The notes beneath the pieces are model-generated. The model had not been told where the DNA came from. It ran no database searches and was given only the letters and a program-made list of their open reading frames with translations. Both the position numbers and the translations under genes were made by a program. A DNA stretch of 64,000 nucleotides, from the NCBI GenBank assembly GCA_015680905.1, contig CM027385.1, positions 81,861,501-81,925,500 of the forward strand. The letters are read 5' to 3'. This document shows, piece after piece, positions 1 to 10,689 of the stretch (position 1 is its first letter; each line of letters begins with the position of its first letter). Origin of the DNA: Coptis chinensis. Its lineage: Eukaryota; Streptophyta; Magnoliopsida; Ranunculales; Ranunculaceae.

Positions 1-349
1 AATTGTACAGAGAGTTCCTAATTTCGTAAAACTTATATTCGAACTGGAACAGAAAAAGAAGTGAATCTGCAAGTCAGTCAATTTCATCTAACAGAGTGAT
101 ATATTGCAACATGCTGAGAAACTCTGGACAACTATAGACAAAGGAATCACATTGTATATTTTACACCAAATTGTTAAGGAGCTAATGTAAAATCTTTCGA
201 CTCTACGTCCATAACCAACAAGAGACAACATATATTAAACACTCCAAACCAACAAGAGACAACAGATATTCAGCACTCCATAGGCAAGGATGCGACTAAA
301 GACTTCTCTCGGCAACTACACTTTTGGAACTAAATGACGAGATACTTCA
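1..349. other. Intergenic / 3' flank of F-box gene
   Basis: No ORF or repeat is recognised here. The stretch lies downstream of the minus-strand F-box gene and probably contains its 3' UTR. A near-duplicated phrase around 'accaacaagagacaacA' occurs at about 212 and 250. Confidence 0.5.
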
Positions 350-1789
350 TCAACAAAGTCGAGGTGTCGGCTCAATCCAAATTGGGCGAGGCAGGATCAT
401 GCCGGACTCCACTGGGCAGTATGGTTCATAGGTCCCGTCTTCCAAGTTGAAAACACCAATGTCATGAGGACCTACTCCATGTTCTTCCATTCGCATATAG
501 CCTACATGGTAATCGTCGGTGACATAAATGCAATCCGGCTTGCATCCTGGGAAGTCTGAAGCTGATACAGAGAAAGAAGAATTATCCCCAAGGAAAATTG
601 CACGACCACAAAGGGTTTTAAGCTCAACCCACTTAAGCTCAACAGGGTCCAACTTGTAGACGAGGAATCCACGAGTAACATAGCTATATTGACCGTTATC
701 AATTTCATCAACATTTTCATTGACATGACCCTTGTTATCGTCACCATTGTCATCAGCGTTATCATCATACTCATCAGCATCACCACCATCATCATCAGAA
801 TAACCATCACCATCATCATAGTCACTATCATCATCGTCATCATATTCATAATCCTCACCACGATCACCATCATTGTCATCATAATCATCACCACGATGAT
901 CATCATCATCAGTATCATACCCAACACCATTACCACCATCACTTGAAACCAACCTATCCCTTATAATCAGTAACAAGTCCCCAGATGATTCGACAAGGTA
1001 CAAGCCATCAGCACCATCGACGGTGATGTCAACACCATCGCCATCAAAAGGGGGAGGTGCGACCCTTGAAAGGTTGGGACCATTGGGATGACTTACATCA
1101 CAAGAAAAGACGTTTGCAAGGCAATCAACAAAGTAAAACTGATTTCCAAACCAAATAACATCTTCAATGCAAGTGTAATCCAAGTCTAATTTGGTCCAAA
1201 CTCTGTCACCCATCTTACAGAAGGCTATCCTCCTCATGTCGCAATAAATTGCCATGACAAAAATATTAGAATTTGAGATTGGGTTCGCTGAAGATATTGC
1301 CTTCTTGACATTGACACATTGGGGTTGTTCAAGCAAATAAGGAATATCCAGTGTAGTTAAAGAAGGCAGATGAATCTCATTATTCAATAATAAGAAAGGA
1401 TTCAGTAAACTAACATCATAGTTTTCGTAACACGTCACCAACCAGCCATGGCTAGAAGTAATTATGAATCTATTTTTAGGGACTGGTAATTCCGAATGGT
1501 ATTGTCTCTTCCCCAAGACGCTGTACAAACTTCGTGTTGGTCCATCACTGTTAGCTTGGCTAGGAAGCATAAGCAGAGGAACTTGATGGTGTAATCGAAC
1601 TTCAAATTCAGTTACAGAATTATGCCATTGCTTACAAACAGCACCAAAATAGATTACATGCTTGATGTCGATTAACTTATCTGCAACCAAATGTAGAATA
1701 TGGTCCGGAAGCTCGGACCAGTCAACCTGTCTTCTTCTACCGGAAGATGGAGGGGGAGGGAGATGATCCAAACATGGAGGACGCGTCAT
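350..1789 (-). CDS. F-box protein with DUF295 (KIB1-4) domain
   Basis: Single-exon 479-residue ORF. An F-box lies at about residues 23-62 (WSELPDHILHLVADKL then VCKQW), the part that in this family binds SKP1 in an SCF ubiquitin ligase. The rest resembles the plant DUF295/KIB1-4 beta-propeller region, including GNQFYFVD, LVESSGDLLLI and the C-terminal FNLEDGTYE...W motif. Between the LVESSGDLLL strand and FLVYKLDP, residues of about 283-367 form a very acidic Asp/Asn/Gly/Tyr-rich insert. It is encoded by ATC/TCA-type trinucleotide repeats on the plus strand (about 730-930), so the insert looks like a microsatellite expansion kept in frame. The substrate is unknown. A truncated paralogue lies at 46.2-46.8 kb on the same strand. 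The start at 1789 (MTRPPCLDHL) is the first ATG of the frame, just before the F-box. Confidence 0.85.
   Translation of the reverse strand: MTRPPCLDHLPPPPSSGRRRQVDWSELPDHILHLVADKLIDIKHVIYFGAVCKQWHNSVTEFEVRLHHQVPLLMLPSQANSDGPTRSLYSVLGKRQYHSELPVPKNRFIITSSHGWLVTCYENYDVSLLNPFLLLNNEIHLPSLTTLDIPYLLEQPQCVNVKKAISSANPISNSNIFVMAIYCDMRRIAFCKMGDRVWTKLDLDYTCIEDVIWFGNQFYFVDCLANVFSCDVSHPNGPNLSRVAPPPFDGDGVDITVDGADGLYLVESSGDLLLIIRDRLVSSDGGNGVGYDTDDDDHRGDDYDDNDGDRGEDYEYDDDDDSDYDDGDGYSDDDGGDADEYDDNADDNGDDNKGHVNENVDEIDNGQYSYVTRGFLVYKLDPVELKWVELKTLCGRAIFLGDNSSFSVSASDFPGCKPDCIYVTDDYHVGYMRMEEHGVGPHDIGVFNLEDGTYEPYCPVESGMILPRPIWIEPTPRLC
733..930. repeat. In-frame ATC-type trinucleotide repeat in F-box CDS
   Basis: Imperfect run of ATC/TCA/CAC triplets on the plus strand. 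On the coding (minus) strand it gives GAT/GAC/AAT codons and hence the acidic insert of the F-box protein. Similar triplets reappear next to the truncated paralogue at 46185-46260. Confidence 0.7.
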
Positions 1790-2041
1790 TTGTATAAAGT
1801 ATTCTGCGATTTGAGGCTGGAGATTATCAGACTCTTACTCTGATCTTAGAAAACACCACAATGATTCTGAATCCTATTTTTATACCCGTAAGCGAAGTGC
1901 TCTACAAACTCCAGTAAGTTACTACCTATCTAAGTCAGCCTCCATAGTTCACAAGAAAAAGAACAAAAGACAGGCAACGAGTTGGGACTGATATAAATAG
2001 GCAGATTATTTTCTACTACAACTTCCTTTAGGAAATCACTT

Positions 2042-2087
2042 TCCTAAAAGAATTCGGACAATAAATTAGAAGGTGAGTTTGCATGCT
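2042..2087. repeat. 46-bp direct repeat, left copy
   Basis: Identical to 2976-3021. After the identical part both copies continue with similar but diverged sequence (GTAGAATGCTGAT versus CTAGAATGCTGAT). The two copies bracket a truncated copia element, and they are far longer than a normal 5-bp target-site duplication. Confidence 0.8.
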
Positions 2088-2327
2088 ACGTACAGTGAGT
2101 AGAATGCTGATTTGGAATTAGAAAACTAGTACAAAAATGAATAGAATTCTTCTTGTACCTGAACAAGGCTTCGTTGGAAATTTTCTTGTTCTAACACGTT
2201 TCTCTCAAACGGACTGCGAAATGATTTATCGGTTACCCACACCTAAACGGGTTTGGGTCGGTTTAACCCAACCAAGCTTCAATTTTAACTTTGGTTTAGG
2301 CCCCCAAGATCAAAAGTGGGGAATGCC

Positions 2328-2975
2328 TGATAAATTAGAGAGAGATAGATTTGAGAGAATATTTACTTGATTGATTTTTATTATTTATACAATTACAAGT
2401 TCCTAATCCGTACTGGGGCTAGAAATGGTACGGATGCGACCGAATCCGACTATATCCGAATCCATTTTAACGGATATGGTTTATATGTTTGTGACTAGAA
2501 TTCGACCTGAATATCCAAAACCCGAATCATTTTAACAAGATTTATATTTTGATGCCTAAAAATTAATTTATATCTTACATTTATATATAAAAATCATTAA
2601 AATAGTGTATTTTTTGGTGTTTTTTAATGGATATGGATATCCGAAATCTGACCCGAATCCGGATGGATCCATATATGGTAAAGAGTTTTGAGTGAAAAGT
2701 CGACCCGAACCCGCTCCATTTCCAGCCCTATCCGTACACATTGTTGCTATCTACGTTAATAGAAATCCTAAAACAAATAGAAAAGAAACTGTACAAGCTG
2801 CGAGAGTTGTTTACTGGAATAGAAGGCGCAGGCACACTCTAATTGTACTAAAGTAGAGGGCGTGCACACTCTGACTTCCAATACTCCCCCTCAAGTTGGA
2901 GAGTGAATGTCAAAAACTCCCAATTTGCGAATTAATCTCATAAAGGTGTCATTGCCGAGAGGTTTAGTGAAGGTG
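2328..2975 (-). mobile_element. Truncated Ty1/copia: pol C-terminus, PPT and 3' LTR
   Basis: On the minus strand, 2975 to about 2895 encodes the characteristic end of copia RNase H (DTFTKPLGNDTFM... ending in LGVFDIHSPT and a stop). A polypurine tract GAGGGGGAGTAT follows, and then an LTR starting TGGAAGTC at 2880. The LTR appears to end ...TTTATCA at 2328. It holds a TATAAATA-like promoter and is interrupted by a MITE at 2414-2729. Everything upstream in the element (gag, integrase, reverse transcriptase, 5' LTR) is missing. The truncation point coincides with the start of the right 46-bp repeat. Confidence 0.75.
2414..2729. mobile_element. hAT-type MITE in copia LTR
   Basis: 316-bp non-coding element with terminal inverted repeats (GGGGCTAGAAATGG at the left; CCATTTCCAGCCCT at the right). 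It is flanked by a perfect 8-bp target duplication ATCCGTAC at 2406-2413 and 2730-2737. The 8-bp TSD and the GGGCTGGAAATGG-type termini fit hAT superfamily MITEs. The interior is rich in short ATCCGA/CGGAT repeats. No transposase is present, so it would depend on an autonomous hAT element elsewhere. Confidence 0.88.
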
Positions 2976-3021
2976 TCCTAAAAGAATTCGGACAATAAAT
3001 TAGAAGGTGAGTTTGCATGCT
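2976..3021. repeat. 46-bp direct repeat, right copy
   Basis: Second copy of 2042-2087, located about 180 bp upstream of the DAD1 start codon and directly joined to the truncated copia sequence. Confidence 0.8.
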
Positions 3022-3199
3022 GAATACTAGAATGCTGATCTGCTTGAATATAAGAAACTGACTTTGGGCTTTTTTCACTGGACGTGAGGACGAAACTAAT
3101 ATTGGGCTTTGTCCTTTTCAGGCCCAACTATCTGTTACCTTAATTTGGTTCTGATTCACATACTCGTACCACAAAAAACAGCGAGAGAGAAGAAAGAAA

Positions 3200-6100
3200 A
3201 TGGCAAGGTCGTCGACGTCGTCAACAACAACAACAAAAGATGCACAAGCTCTTTTCCAATCCCTCCGATCTGCTTACGTGGCTACACCCACTAATCTGAA
3301 GGTCGTCCTTATATTCTTACTAACATTACAATATCTTGTGAAATGTCAGAACCCAAATTTTAATACCAAAAATATTAATTTTCTTTGCAGATCATTGATC
3401 TTTATGTCATGTTCGCTATTTTCACTGCTGTCATTCAGGTATAACTTCCATTTTATATGTTAGGCAGTCAGATTTTATGTGTGTTATTTTAATTGATAAT
3501 AAGTGTACTAAAATTTTTATGTGCCTGGAGAATGTAAGTAAAATTTGTCCAAAAAAGAACTTAAATGGGTTAGATGGAAATAAGACACAATTTGTGAAGC
3601 CTGCCTGGTTATTTCCCCTTTCGCTCTCTCAGATGTGTTATACGTAGATTGATGAGGTGGGTTATTAAGTTGACTACTTCAAGTGGTGTGCTGGAAGGCG
3701 CTAAGACTGGACTCGTAATGATGGACAGATGAAAATTCGTTTTTATTAGAAGTTGGACCAATAATACATATTTAGGGCAGAGCAGAACCTCAGGCCCTAC
3801 TACCAAAGGACAATATCCGCCGAGCCTTGATACAATCAAAGCGAGGATTCATACAGCATTCCTCTGAAAAGAAAAGAGACTATGAAATCCGGGATTCGAG
3901 TTAAGGACGAGCGAAGGAAGACATATATATCCCTTAACGGAATGCAAGCCATAGCCTCTCCAGACAATCACTTACCTTACCGAGCTACAAGCGAACAAGA
4001 GGAGGCCAAATCACGAAGGTGCAATGGCTACAACGGGAAGGAGTGCTTCCTCCCAGCAAACACTGTTCCTCCAAAGGCTTTCTCAGCCCGACGATGGAAG
4101 CAAAAGATGACTCGACCAAAGCTGTTCCCAAAGTTATTAGGGAGAAGTTCCCTTAACTGAATGAAAGTCACAGCTCAGTCGAACTTCCTAATCCAATCCA
4201 CATGAACTTTAACAACTTAACCACTAATGATTGAAAAATTGCTAAACCAAGACTCCTTAGCGAACAAGAATTTCCTTATTTCATGCAAGATTCTATACAC
4301 GTACCAGTTACGCGAACCAGCTCCATCATCCACATCTCATATGCCATTGGCGGGGGTCCCATTCGTCATGTGCCCTTTTACAGGATCCCATTCCCAGTAA
4401 GTAGACTTGAACCCATACCCTTGATTCCCGCCTTGAGCCTCAGCCCGAAGGACCAAAGGTTGCTGTTTGGTCTGGATAAGCAGGCAGGGACAGGCTCCTC
4501 GAGCAGATACCATTACAATGGAGAAGCTCATCTTCCCATTACCGGCGGAGAACTCAAGGGCTCCAAACTCCTTAGGTCTTGTTTTGTAAGCTTGAAGCTT
4601 TGAAACCTGTCGAGCTCCACTAACCTAAGCTTACCAGATCAAGTAGATCACTACCGAAACCCGTACCGTACACGCTGCTTTCCCCCGAGACAGTCCCTAA
4701 GGGGTGCTATGTTGACTGAAGCAAGCAGGGAAGACTCCCTATGACTCATTCCTGTGCTCCTTCGTCAATCTAGGTTCGGTTAGGCTCAGGGGACAAGGCT
4801 GGCCGGCAAAGCAACAGGGCCTTTGGTTGCAGAGCGCTCTAGGTGCACTTGTAGCGAAAATCTTTGTTGCTTGTGCCACTGACCGAGAATGACGTAATAG
4901 TGCGGACTAGAGTGATCTGGTTTTCGTGGCGCTCGGGCTTTGTCTACCAGAAGAACCTGTAGCTTGAGGTGGAACCCTTTTTACAAGACTCAGACTAGAA
5001 AACTAGCGACTCGTTTTCTTTCTTGCCCCATATCTATTGACTTAGATGGTCTTTGCATCAAGTGGGAAGCGGCACGCCAATCCCACAAGAGAAGCTGCTT
5101 CTTGGTGACAGGCCCGGTAAAGAACGATTGGGCATTTGCATAGACAACCTAGGGGGTCGGCGGGATGAAGCGCTTTGGCTCGAGACATAATAGAAAGTAT
5201 AAGTATGCAAGAACCCTATAAGGACAGCGAAAGGGATGCATATGTGCAGCTGTGAAGAAAATAAGCGAAGGACCCGTGTGGACAAAGGCTTCGATGATGA
5301 CTCTCGTCCATAGCTTCTGGTCGCAGTTGGTAAAAAAACCCGATCATTGCGTTAGCAGAGCTCTGGGAATTCTGCGGATAAGTAATCGGCAGCCTGGGTA
5401 GGGGGTGGTTCGGTTAGAGCGGGGGGTAAGGGAGATCTTCTAACCAAAGATCGAGCAGCTCTTGACGTTAGGCCGGAATGCCATTGTCAAGGAACTGAAG
5501 GAGTCTAGAAAGAGAAAGCGTTCAGAGAGGCCACGGCATAGTCTTCTACTCTTGGATCAGAGGAATGGGCAGAATAGAACTCCATCGATCGGGTCTCAAA
5601 AAAGATAACCACTTGGAGTAGATAGAACTGATGATTGGATTGGGAAGGTCACTGAGCCACTAGAAGAAAGATTTCATATCAAGTACACGCTAATGGAAGC
5701 CAAGCCGACAGGCCTTCTATTGAGGGGGCGTATTCATTCTTGAAAGAATGGACTATGAGAGAGAATACAAGACAGCCCCCTGGCACATCTCGGCCAAAGC
5801 ATATCATATCGTAAAGCAAACAAAGATGGTTTGTGGTGTTAGGTCCGAAAGGTACCCTATATCTGAATTGAGGTGAGCCCACCTGGTTGGAAAGAAGAAT
5901 GGAGAAGCTGACCTGGAATAATGCTACGCTTCATAGCCTCTTATTTCACACTTAGCTAACTGGTCATTCTCCTATCTGTCCCTGGGACCAGTTTCGTTCC
6001 TATCGGTCTTTAACCCACCCTTCCATTCATGTCTGGCTCCGTTTCATTCCTTTTCGATTCGATTTCTCTGCATCCGTAGAGGCCAAATCATACGCTGCTA

Positions 6101-9100
6101 AAACTAAAGCCAAGTAGTCCTCCGCTTCAGCAATCCCCATCTGCTGCATCTAAATATGCTGTTTCATCTGCGAGACAAAAGCATATGCCTTTTTGTTTTT
6201 CTTAGCCTTCCCTTCCCTATGGAGTTGGTTTGTTCCAGGAAATAATCTGACTTAACTGGGCTCCCAGCTCCATAAGGACTTATTCAACCCGGCCTCCCAT
6301 TCCAGGCGAGAGTCAGTGCTAGGTTTAATAATTCCTCTCTTCCAGGTAGTAGCTATTAGTGAGTGATCGGCTGCTAGGGCCGAGAGGTCTCTCGAGCCTC
6401 CTCAGACCTCTGATCTTCCTTACGTCTGTCTCTTCCGATTTCTTATCTGCTTTGAGCTCTGTTAGTAGCTATCTTTGACTTCCTCTCTTTGGGGATGGTT
6501 ATAGAGCTTCCGCCAATACGAAGATAGTTCCCTTTACGGACTCCCCAATTCCTTCTATTGAGAGAGAATCCTCTGGATAATGAAACCTGCAGCTATTGCC
6601 CAAGTCGGGTTTTTATTTTGTTAGGATGGACATAGGTGCGCACCTTCCTTTTACTTCAAGTTGAGCAAAGGGTTAGCCCTCCGATCTCTTAATAATAGTT
6701 GCTCGGCTCACGAGGTTCGTACTGAACTTCGAGCCCACGCACGAAGTCCAGTTTTTATGTCCATAAGCACTCCCCTTTTCTTTTACACGTGTGCTGCTTT
6801 TCCAGTTCTACCAGCTCTGCTGGCTCTTTCTCATTAAATTGCCAGAAGGGGATCCTAAAACCTCGCTCTTGAATTGAGTTTGCTTTGCCTTTTTGTCGAA
6901 AGTGAGGGTTGCCCCCTTTCTCTTAGTTCTCGGTTGGACCGCCTTTTCGGCGTCCACCTAATGCCTAAGTGGTTAGGCGAATAGCTGGCCAAAGGGTTTT
7001 GTAATATAAGGTACTGACGGCTGGACCTACTGATCACCTACTGATCTCTGTAGTAGCGTCTCATTCCATTTTTGGCATAAGCACCTTCTCCAACCGGTGA
7101 ATGTGGTTTTGTTTAGTGGCATAGTTCGAACTCTATCTTCTATTCCCGTTAGGATCACGTGCACATCCAGCTAATAGAAAGGGCATCACGTTCCGCCACT
7201 ACGCCACGCAGCCTTCTTTATCAATAGTAGTGCCTGCCTGGTCCCTTGTCCTTGCTCAAGGACAAAAACTAACTGCGGGCGATACTCAGAGCTGCGGACT
7301 TCAGCCTTAATTAAGTCCTACCTCCACTCTAAGAACTACCTAGCTCATATTTTGAAAGGGCTGCCCTTACCTTAGCCCATGCCTTCCTTGCGGCAGGAAG
7401 AGAGGACTTGGTCTCCCCTCCTTGTTCAACTACTAGCACAGGAAGGGACTAGCCCTATAGGAGAAGACAGAGAAGATGCAAATGCAGAAATTTAGCGTCT
7501 GCTAACTAGGATAGAGAATAGAAGGAAAATGCGGATATCTCGTCTTCATCTTCAATCATAGGTAGGATAGTCTCAGACAAGAAAACAAGAAGGCTATAAG
7601 GCTAGCTCGATCTAATTAGTTATCAGGCATTCAAGCTTTATATATCTGAGCAGACAATATATTTATTACAATCGTCTTCTATTATCTAAATAAAAAAAGG
7701 CAACTGAGAATCCTCAAAAAGAAGAAGCAGGTACCTCTAGCAGGGATACCTTCGCTCATACATAAGGAGGGTCCTGGAGGAAAGAGAGATTATATACTGC
7801 ATCTCTCCCGAACTGATCGATATAATCCATTCTAATATAATAGAGCCTAGCGTGCTCTAAACCTACCAAACCAATGTGCTTAAGAAAGGCGACAGGCTAC
7901 TTGAAGAAAGCAGACTCAAGACTCATAAGGACAGGGCGATAAGAAAGAGAACAAGTAATAGGAAAGGGGAACTCATCTCTAGAGGAAGGGATTCTACTTC
8001 CTTTCCTCCTCCAGCTCTTCATTCACTCCTACTCTCTACAAGAGATTCTACGGAGCTAGCCATGCCAAGAAGAAGGCTAAGAGCAGACAGAGGCAGGCAG
8101 CTGCTATGCATAATAGCAGAATAGATTGCAGCTCTTGCTCTCTCTTCTTGTCTAGAAGCACTTTTCAATTAGGAGCTCTACATGACTCAGGGTTGCTACA
8201 TCTAGCTATCTGAAGCGAACTTGTCCTTATACCACTAGAATAGATAAAGGCTGTCAGGTGTTGTTAAGGTTTATTCTAGTTATTTTATACATTTACATTA
8301 TTCTTGTGTAAAGATGAAATTAGTGGAAGCAGTGATGTCCTCTAGTCTTGTATAAAGCTGATGGATAAGTGATTAAAGGGGATTCCTATGTCAAATGCAG
8401 CATACATAACAATTCACTTTCTTTTTTTAGAGGTATTTTTATGATACAATGAGGGGCTGGGGGCCTAGATTGTTTTGACTTTTGAATCATAAATTCCAGA
8501 GATTTGGTTGAGCTCGATTCAATTGTACGACTTCACTCTTAGACTGTTATATCTAGTGCCTATCTGTAACAAATCTGATAGTTAAATGGTTATACGTAAG
8601 GAAATAGAGTACTGAATGTTAGTGAGGAGGAAATAACAAGAAACGAGTGGAACTTTGCATGTTCGTGTTGTTGTTTGTTTTGTTTTCTGTTTTGATTGTC
8701 TTTATATTAAAGTGTTAAAAAGTTTAAATACATGAAGTTGGTTTTCCTGGAAAGCAATAACCGATTTTCTTTTAATAGACACACTGATTTTTGTGCATTG
8801 TACATTTGCTCATATGCAATCTGTTTTTATCTATCAAAGGAAAAACTTAAAAAAGAAAAAAGGAAACAGTGTGCACGATATAGGTGAATCCCAGAGGGTG
8901 ATTACATGTGTTGGCATATCATTTCACAATGTCTTGACAGGTGGCATGACCAATATTTGATCACAGTTGTAAACCTTTTTCATAACGTCATTGTATCAAG
9001 ACCTGCACAAATATGAGTAGATCAATTGTCCAAATGGTCGATCAGTATTAGTTTAATATAAATATTACTAATAAAGTAATAAATATGTTACTACTTTCAT

Positions 9101-9676
9101 ATATCTCACTTCCTGAGAAATGGTTAAATGATAACAAAGGTTTTTTTATTTGGTTCGAGTTGGCCATCCTATTAATTATTATTTGCAATTTGTAACACGT
9201 TTTTACATTCATTTTACTGCCGAGCAGGTTGTTTACATGGCAATTGTTGGATCTTTTCCATTCAACTCTTTTCTCTCTGGTGTATTATCGTGCGTAGGGA
9301 CTGCAGTTCTTGCCGGTAAGGAAGTGCTTCTTAAATTATTTATTTTGAAAAAGGCATTTATTGGGGGATAAACAATTTTCTGTTGTATGGTAGAAAATAT
9401 GCTTATATGATTTCAAAAAGACTGATGTTGTTTTTTTTTTTCTACGCTGAAGTTTGTCTTCGCATCCAAGTAAACAAAGAGAACAAAGAATTCAAGGTAT
9501 ATCTCTCCCCTGTCCCCTCTAGTGTGCATGTGTTTTGGTTGTTGCTGCTTCTAGGGTTGTTGATAACTGAGTTATGTACCGTCAATTGCAGGATTTACCA
9601 CCAGAGCGTGCTTTTTGCAGATTTTGTACTATGCAATCTGGTGCTTCATTTGGTGATTATGAATTTCCTTGGATAG
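3200..9676 (+). CDS. DAD1: DAD1, oligosaccharyltransferase subunit (five exons, frameshift in last exon)
   Basis: Defender-against-death 1 (Ost2) is a small membrane subunit of the ER oligosaccharyltransferase that N-glycosylates nascent proteins. Exons inferred from homology and splice sites are 3200-3301 (MARSSTSS...KDAQALF...TPTNLK), 3391-3438 (IIDLYVMFAIFTAVIQ), 9228-9315 (VVYMAIVGSFPFNSFLSGVL...), 9453-9496 (VCLRIQVNKENKEFK) and 9592-9676 (DLPPERAF...ADFVLCNLVLHLVIMNFLG, stop). All introns are GT-AG, and the exons add up to the usual length of about 115-120 residues with three hydrophobic segments. Two oddities stand out. Intron 2 is 5.8 kb because of a foreign insertion. The last exon has five T at 9612-9616 where the conserved codons GCT TTT GCA need four, which shifts the frame after PERAF. 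The rest is so well conserved that a sequencing error is a real alternative to a dead gene. Confidence 0.9.
3690..8255. other. Probable mitochondrial DNA insertion (NUMT) in DAD1 intron 2
   Basis: About 4.6 kb whose base composition differs sharply from its surroundings. It is richer in G and C, with many short purine/pyrimidine blocks such as GGAAGACTCCC, GGGAAGGAG and CTTTCCTCCTCC, in the style of angiosperm mitochondrial intergenic DNA. The flanking intron sequence is AT-rich. I cannot recognise a mitochondrial gene, tRNA or rRNA in it. The short ORFs at 3882-4160, 4283-4603, 4940-5143 and 7876-8124 look like chance. The borders are approximate and no target duplication is visible. A plastid origin seems less likely because no plastid gene is seen. 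The DAD1 splice sites on both sides (3439 and 9227) are preserved. Confidence 0.55.
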
Positions 9677-10680
9677 TTGGCCGGAGAAGAGAGTTATGTC
9701 TGTGTTTGATAAGACCTGTTACTGGAACCAGCAGGAACTCTTTGTTATTTATTCGAAATTGTAATAGAAGAGTTTTGTTTCTTGGTTTTTTAGTTAATTG
9801 TTTTGTTGCATCGTTATTAAATACATCAACATATCTTTGAGTAATGAGAGGATAAGATGTGAAACCGTTTGTTTTGCCTTAATTCAGAAGATTCTGCATT
9901 TTGTGAAATCTGGTGCAGGATATGGTTTTACGTTACCATAGCAAGAGCTAACATCTAGAACCTATATAATCTTATTGCCTTGGAACACTTCGCCTCTAGC
10001 GCTTATGATTGTCATGTTTAACTGTGCCAGGGCCTTCATATCATTGAAAAGACGCCACGTTGGATGGAGTATGTATTGGGCAGGCTTGAAAATTGAAACC
10101 CCGGCTAGTGTTGTAGACTTGTAGCTAGAAATCAACAACTTATCAATGAAGTGGGGTTTACTTTTTCCTCAACGTTGAACTTCTTGTACCCCTAACCAAA
10201 CTTGAACAGGAAATTCCAATTATTTGATGAAACTATTACCGTTGTTCGAGTGATAAAATTTTGATCTTTCAACTCTTAAATTTCTTACAAGGGATTCAAG
10301 GAACCATTGTTCTAAAATATCGATATACCCAATATACCAAAGAATTGTGTCAATTCACCAGATATTTCATGGAATTGTGTACCATAGATTTCATGGGCAT
10401 TTCAACAATCCGACGAGCCACATCATCTTTTGTCGCGCCATTTTTCTTAACAATTTTGACACAAACACACAAAGAGAGATGAAAATGCAGAACAAGAATC
10501 AAACCAACCAACAACACGTGTCATGGTAAAAACATTATTTAAATGCCCTAAATGTTTTTAATTTATATTTAATTGCTTCTATTGTTTGATTTCACTAATT
10601 TTATGTTAGAAAAGAAATGGGTGTGTTAATTTATTTGAGCTTGTACAATATATAAGCTGTCCTGGGGTAGTTATTCTTTA
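9677..10680. other. DAD1 3' region and intergenic DNA
   Basis: The first 150-200 bp are probably the DAD1 3' UTR. The rest is AT-rich. Two overlapping short ORFs (10261-10482, 10347-10529) have no recognisable similarity and are not called. Confidence 0.4.
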
Positions 10681-10689
10681 GTCCTTGGA

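Noticed and set aside
502..946. Overlapping Met/Ile/Val-rich ORFs on both strands
   Set aside because: Shadows of the ATC triplet repeat in the F-box gene.
2137..2370. 77-residue ORF upstream of the copia LTR
   Set aside because: It overlaps the LTR end on the opposite strand and has no recognisable features.
3882..8124. Several ORFs of 60-106 codons in the DAD1 intron insert
   Set aside because: No similarity to any mitochondrial or plastid protein I can recognise. Composition is typical of non-coding organelle DNA.
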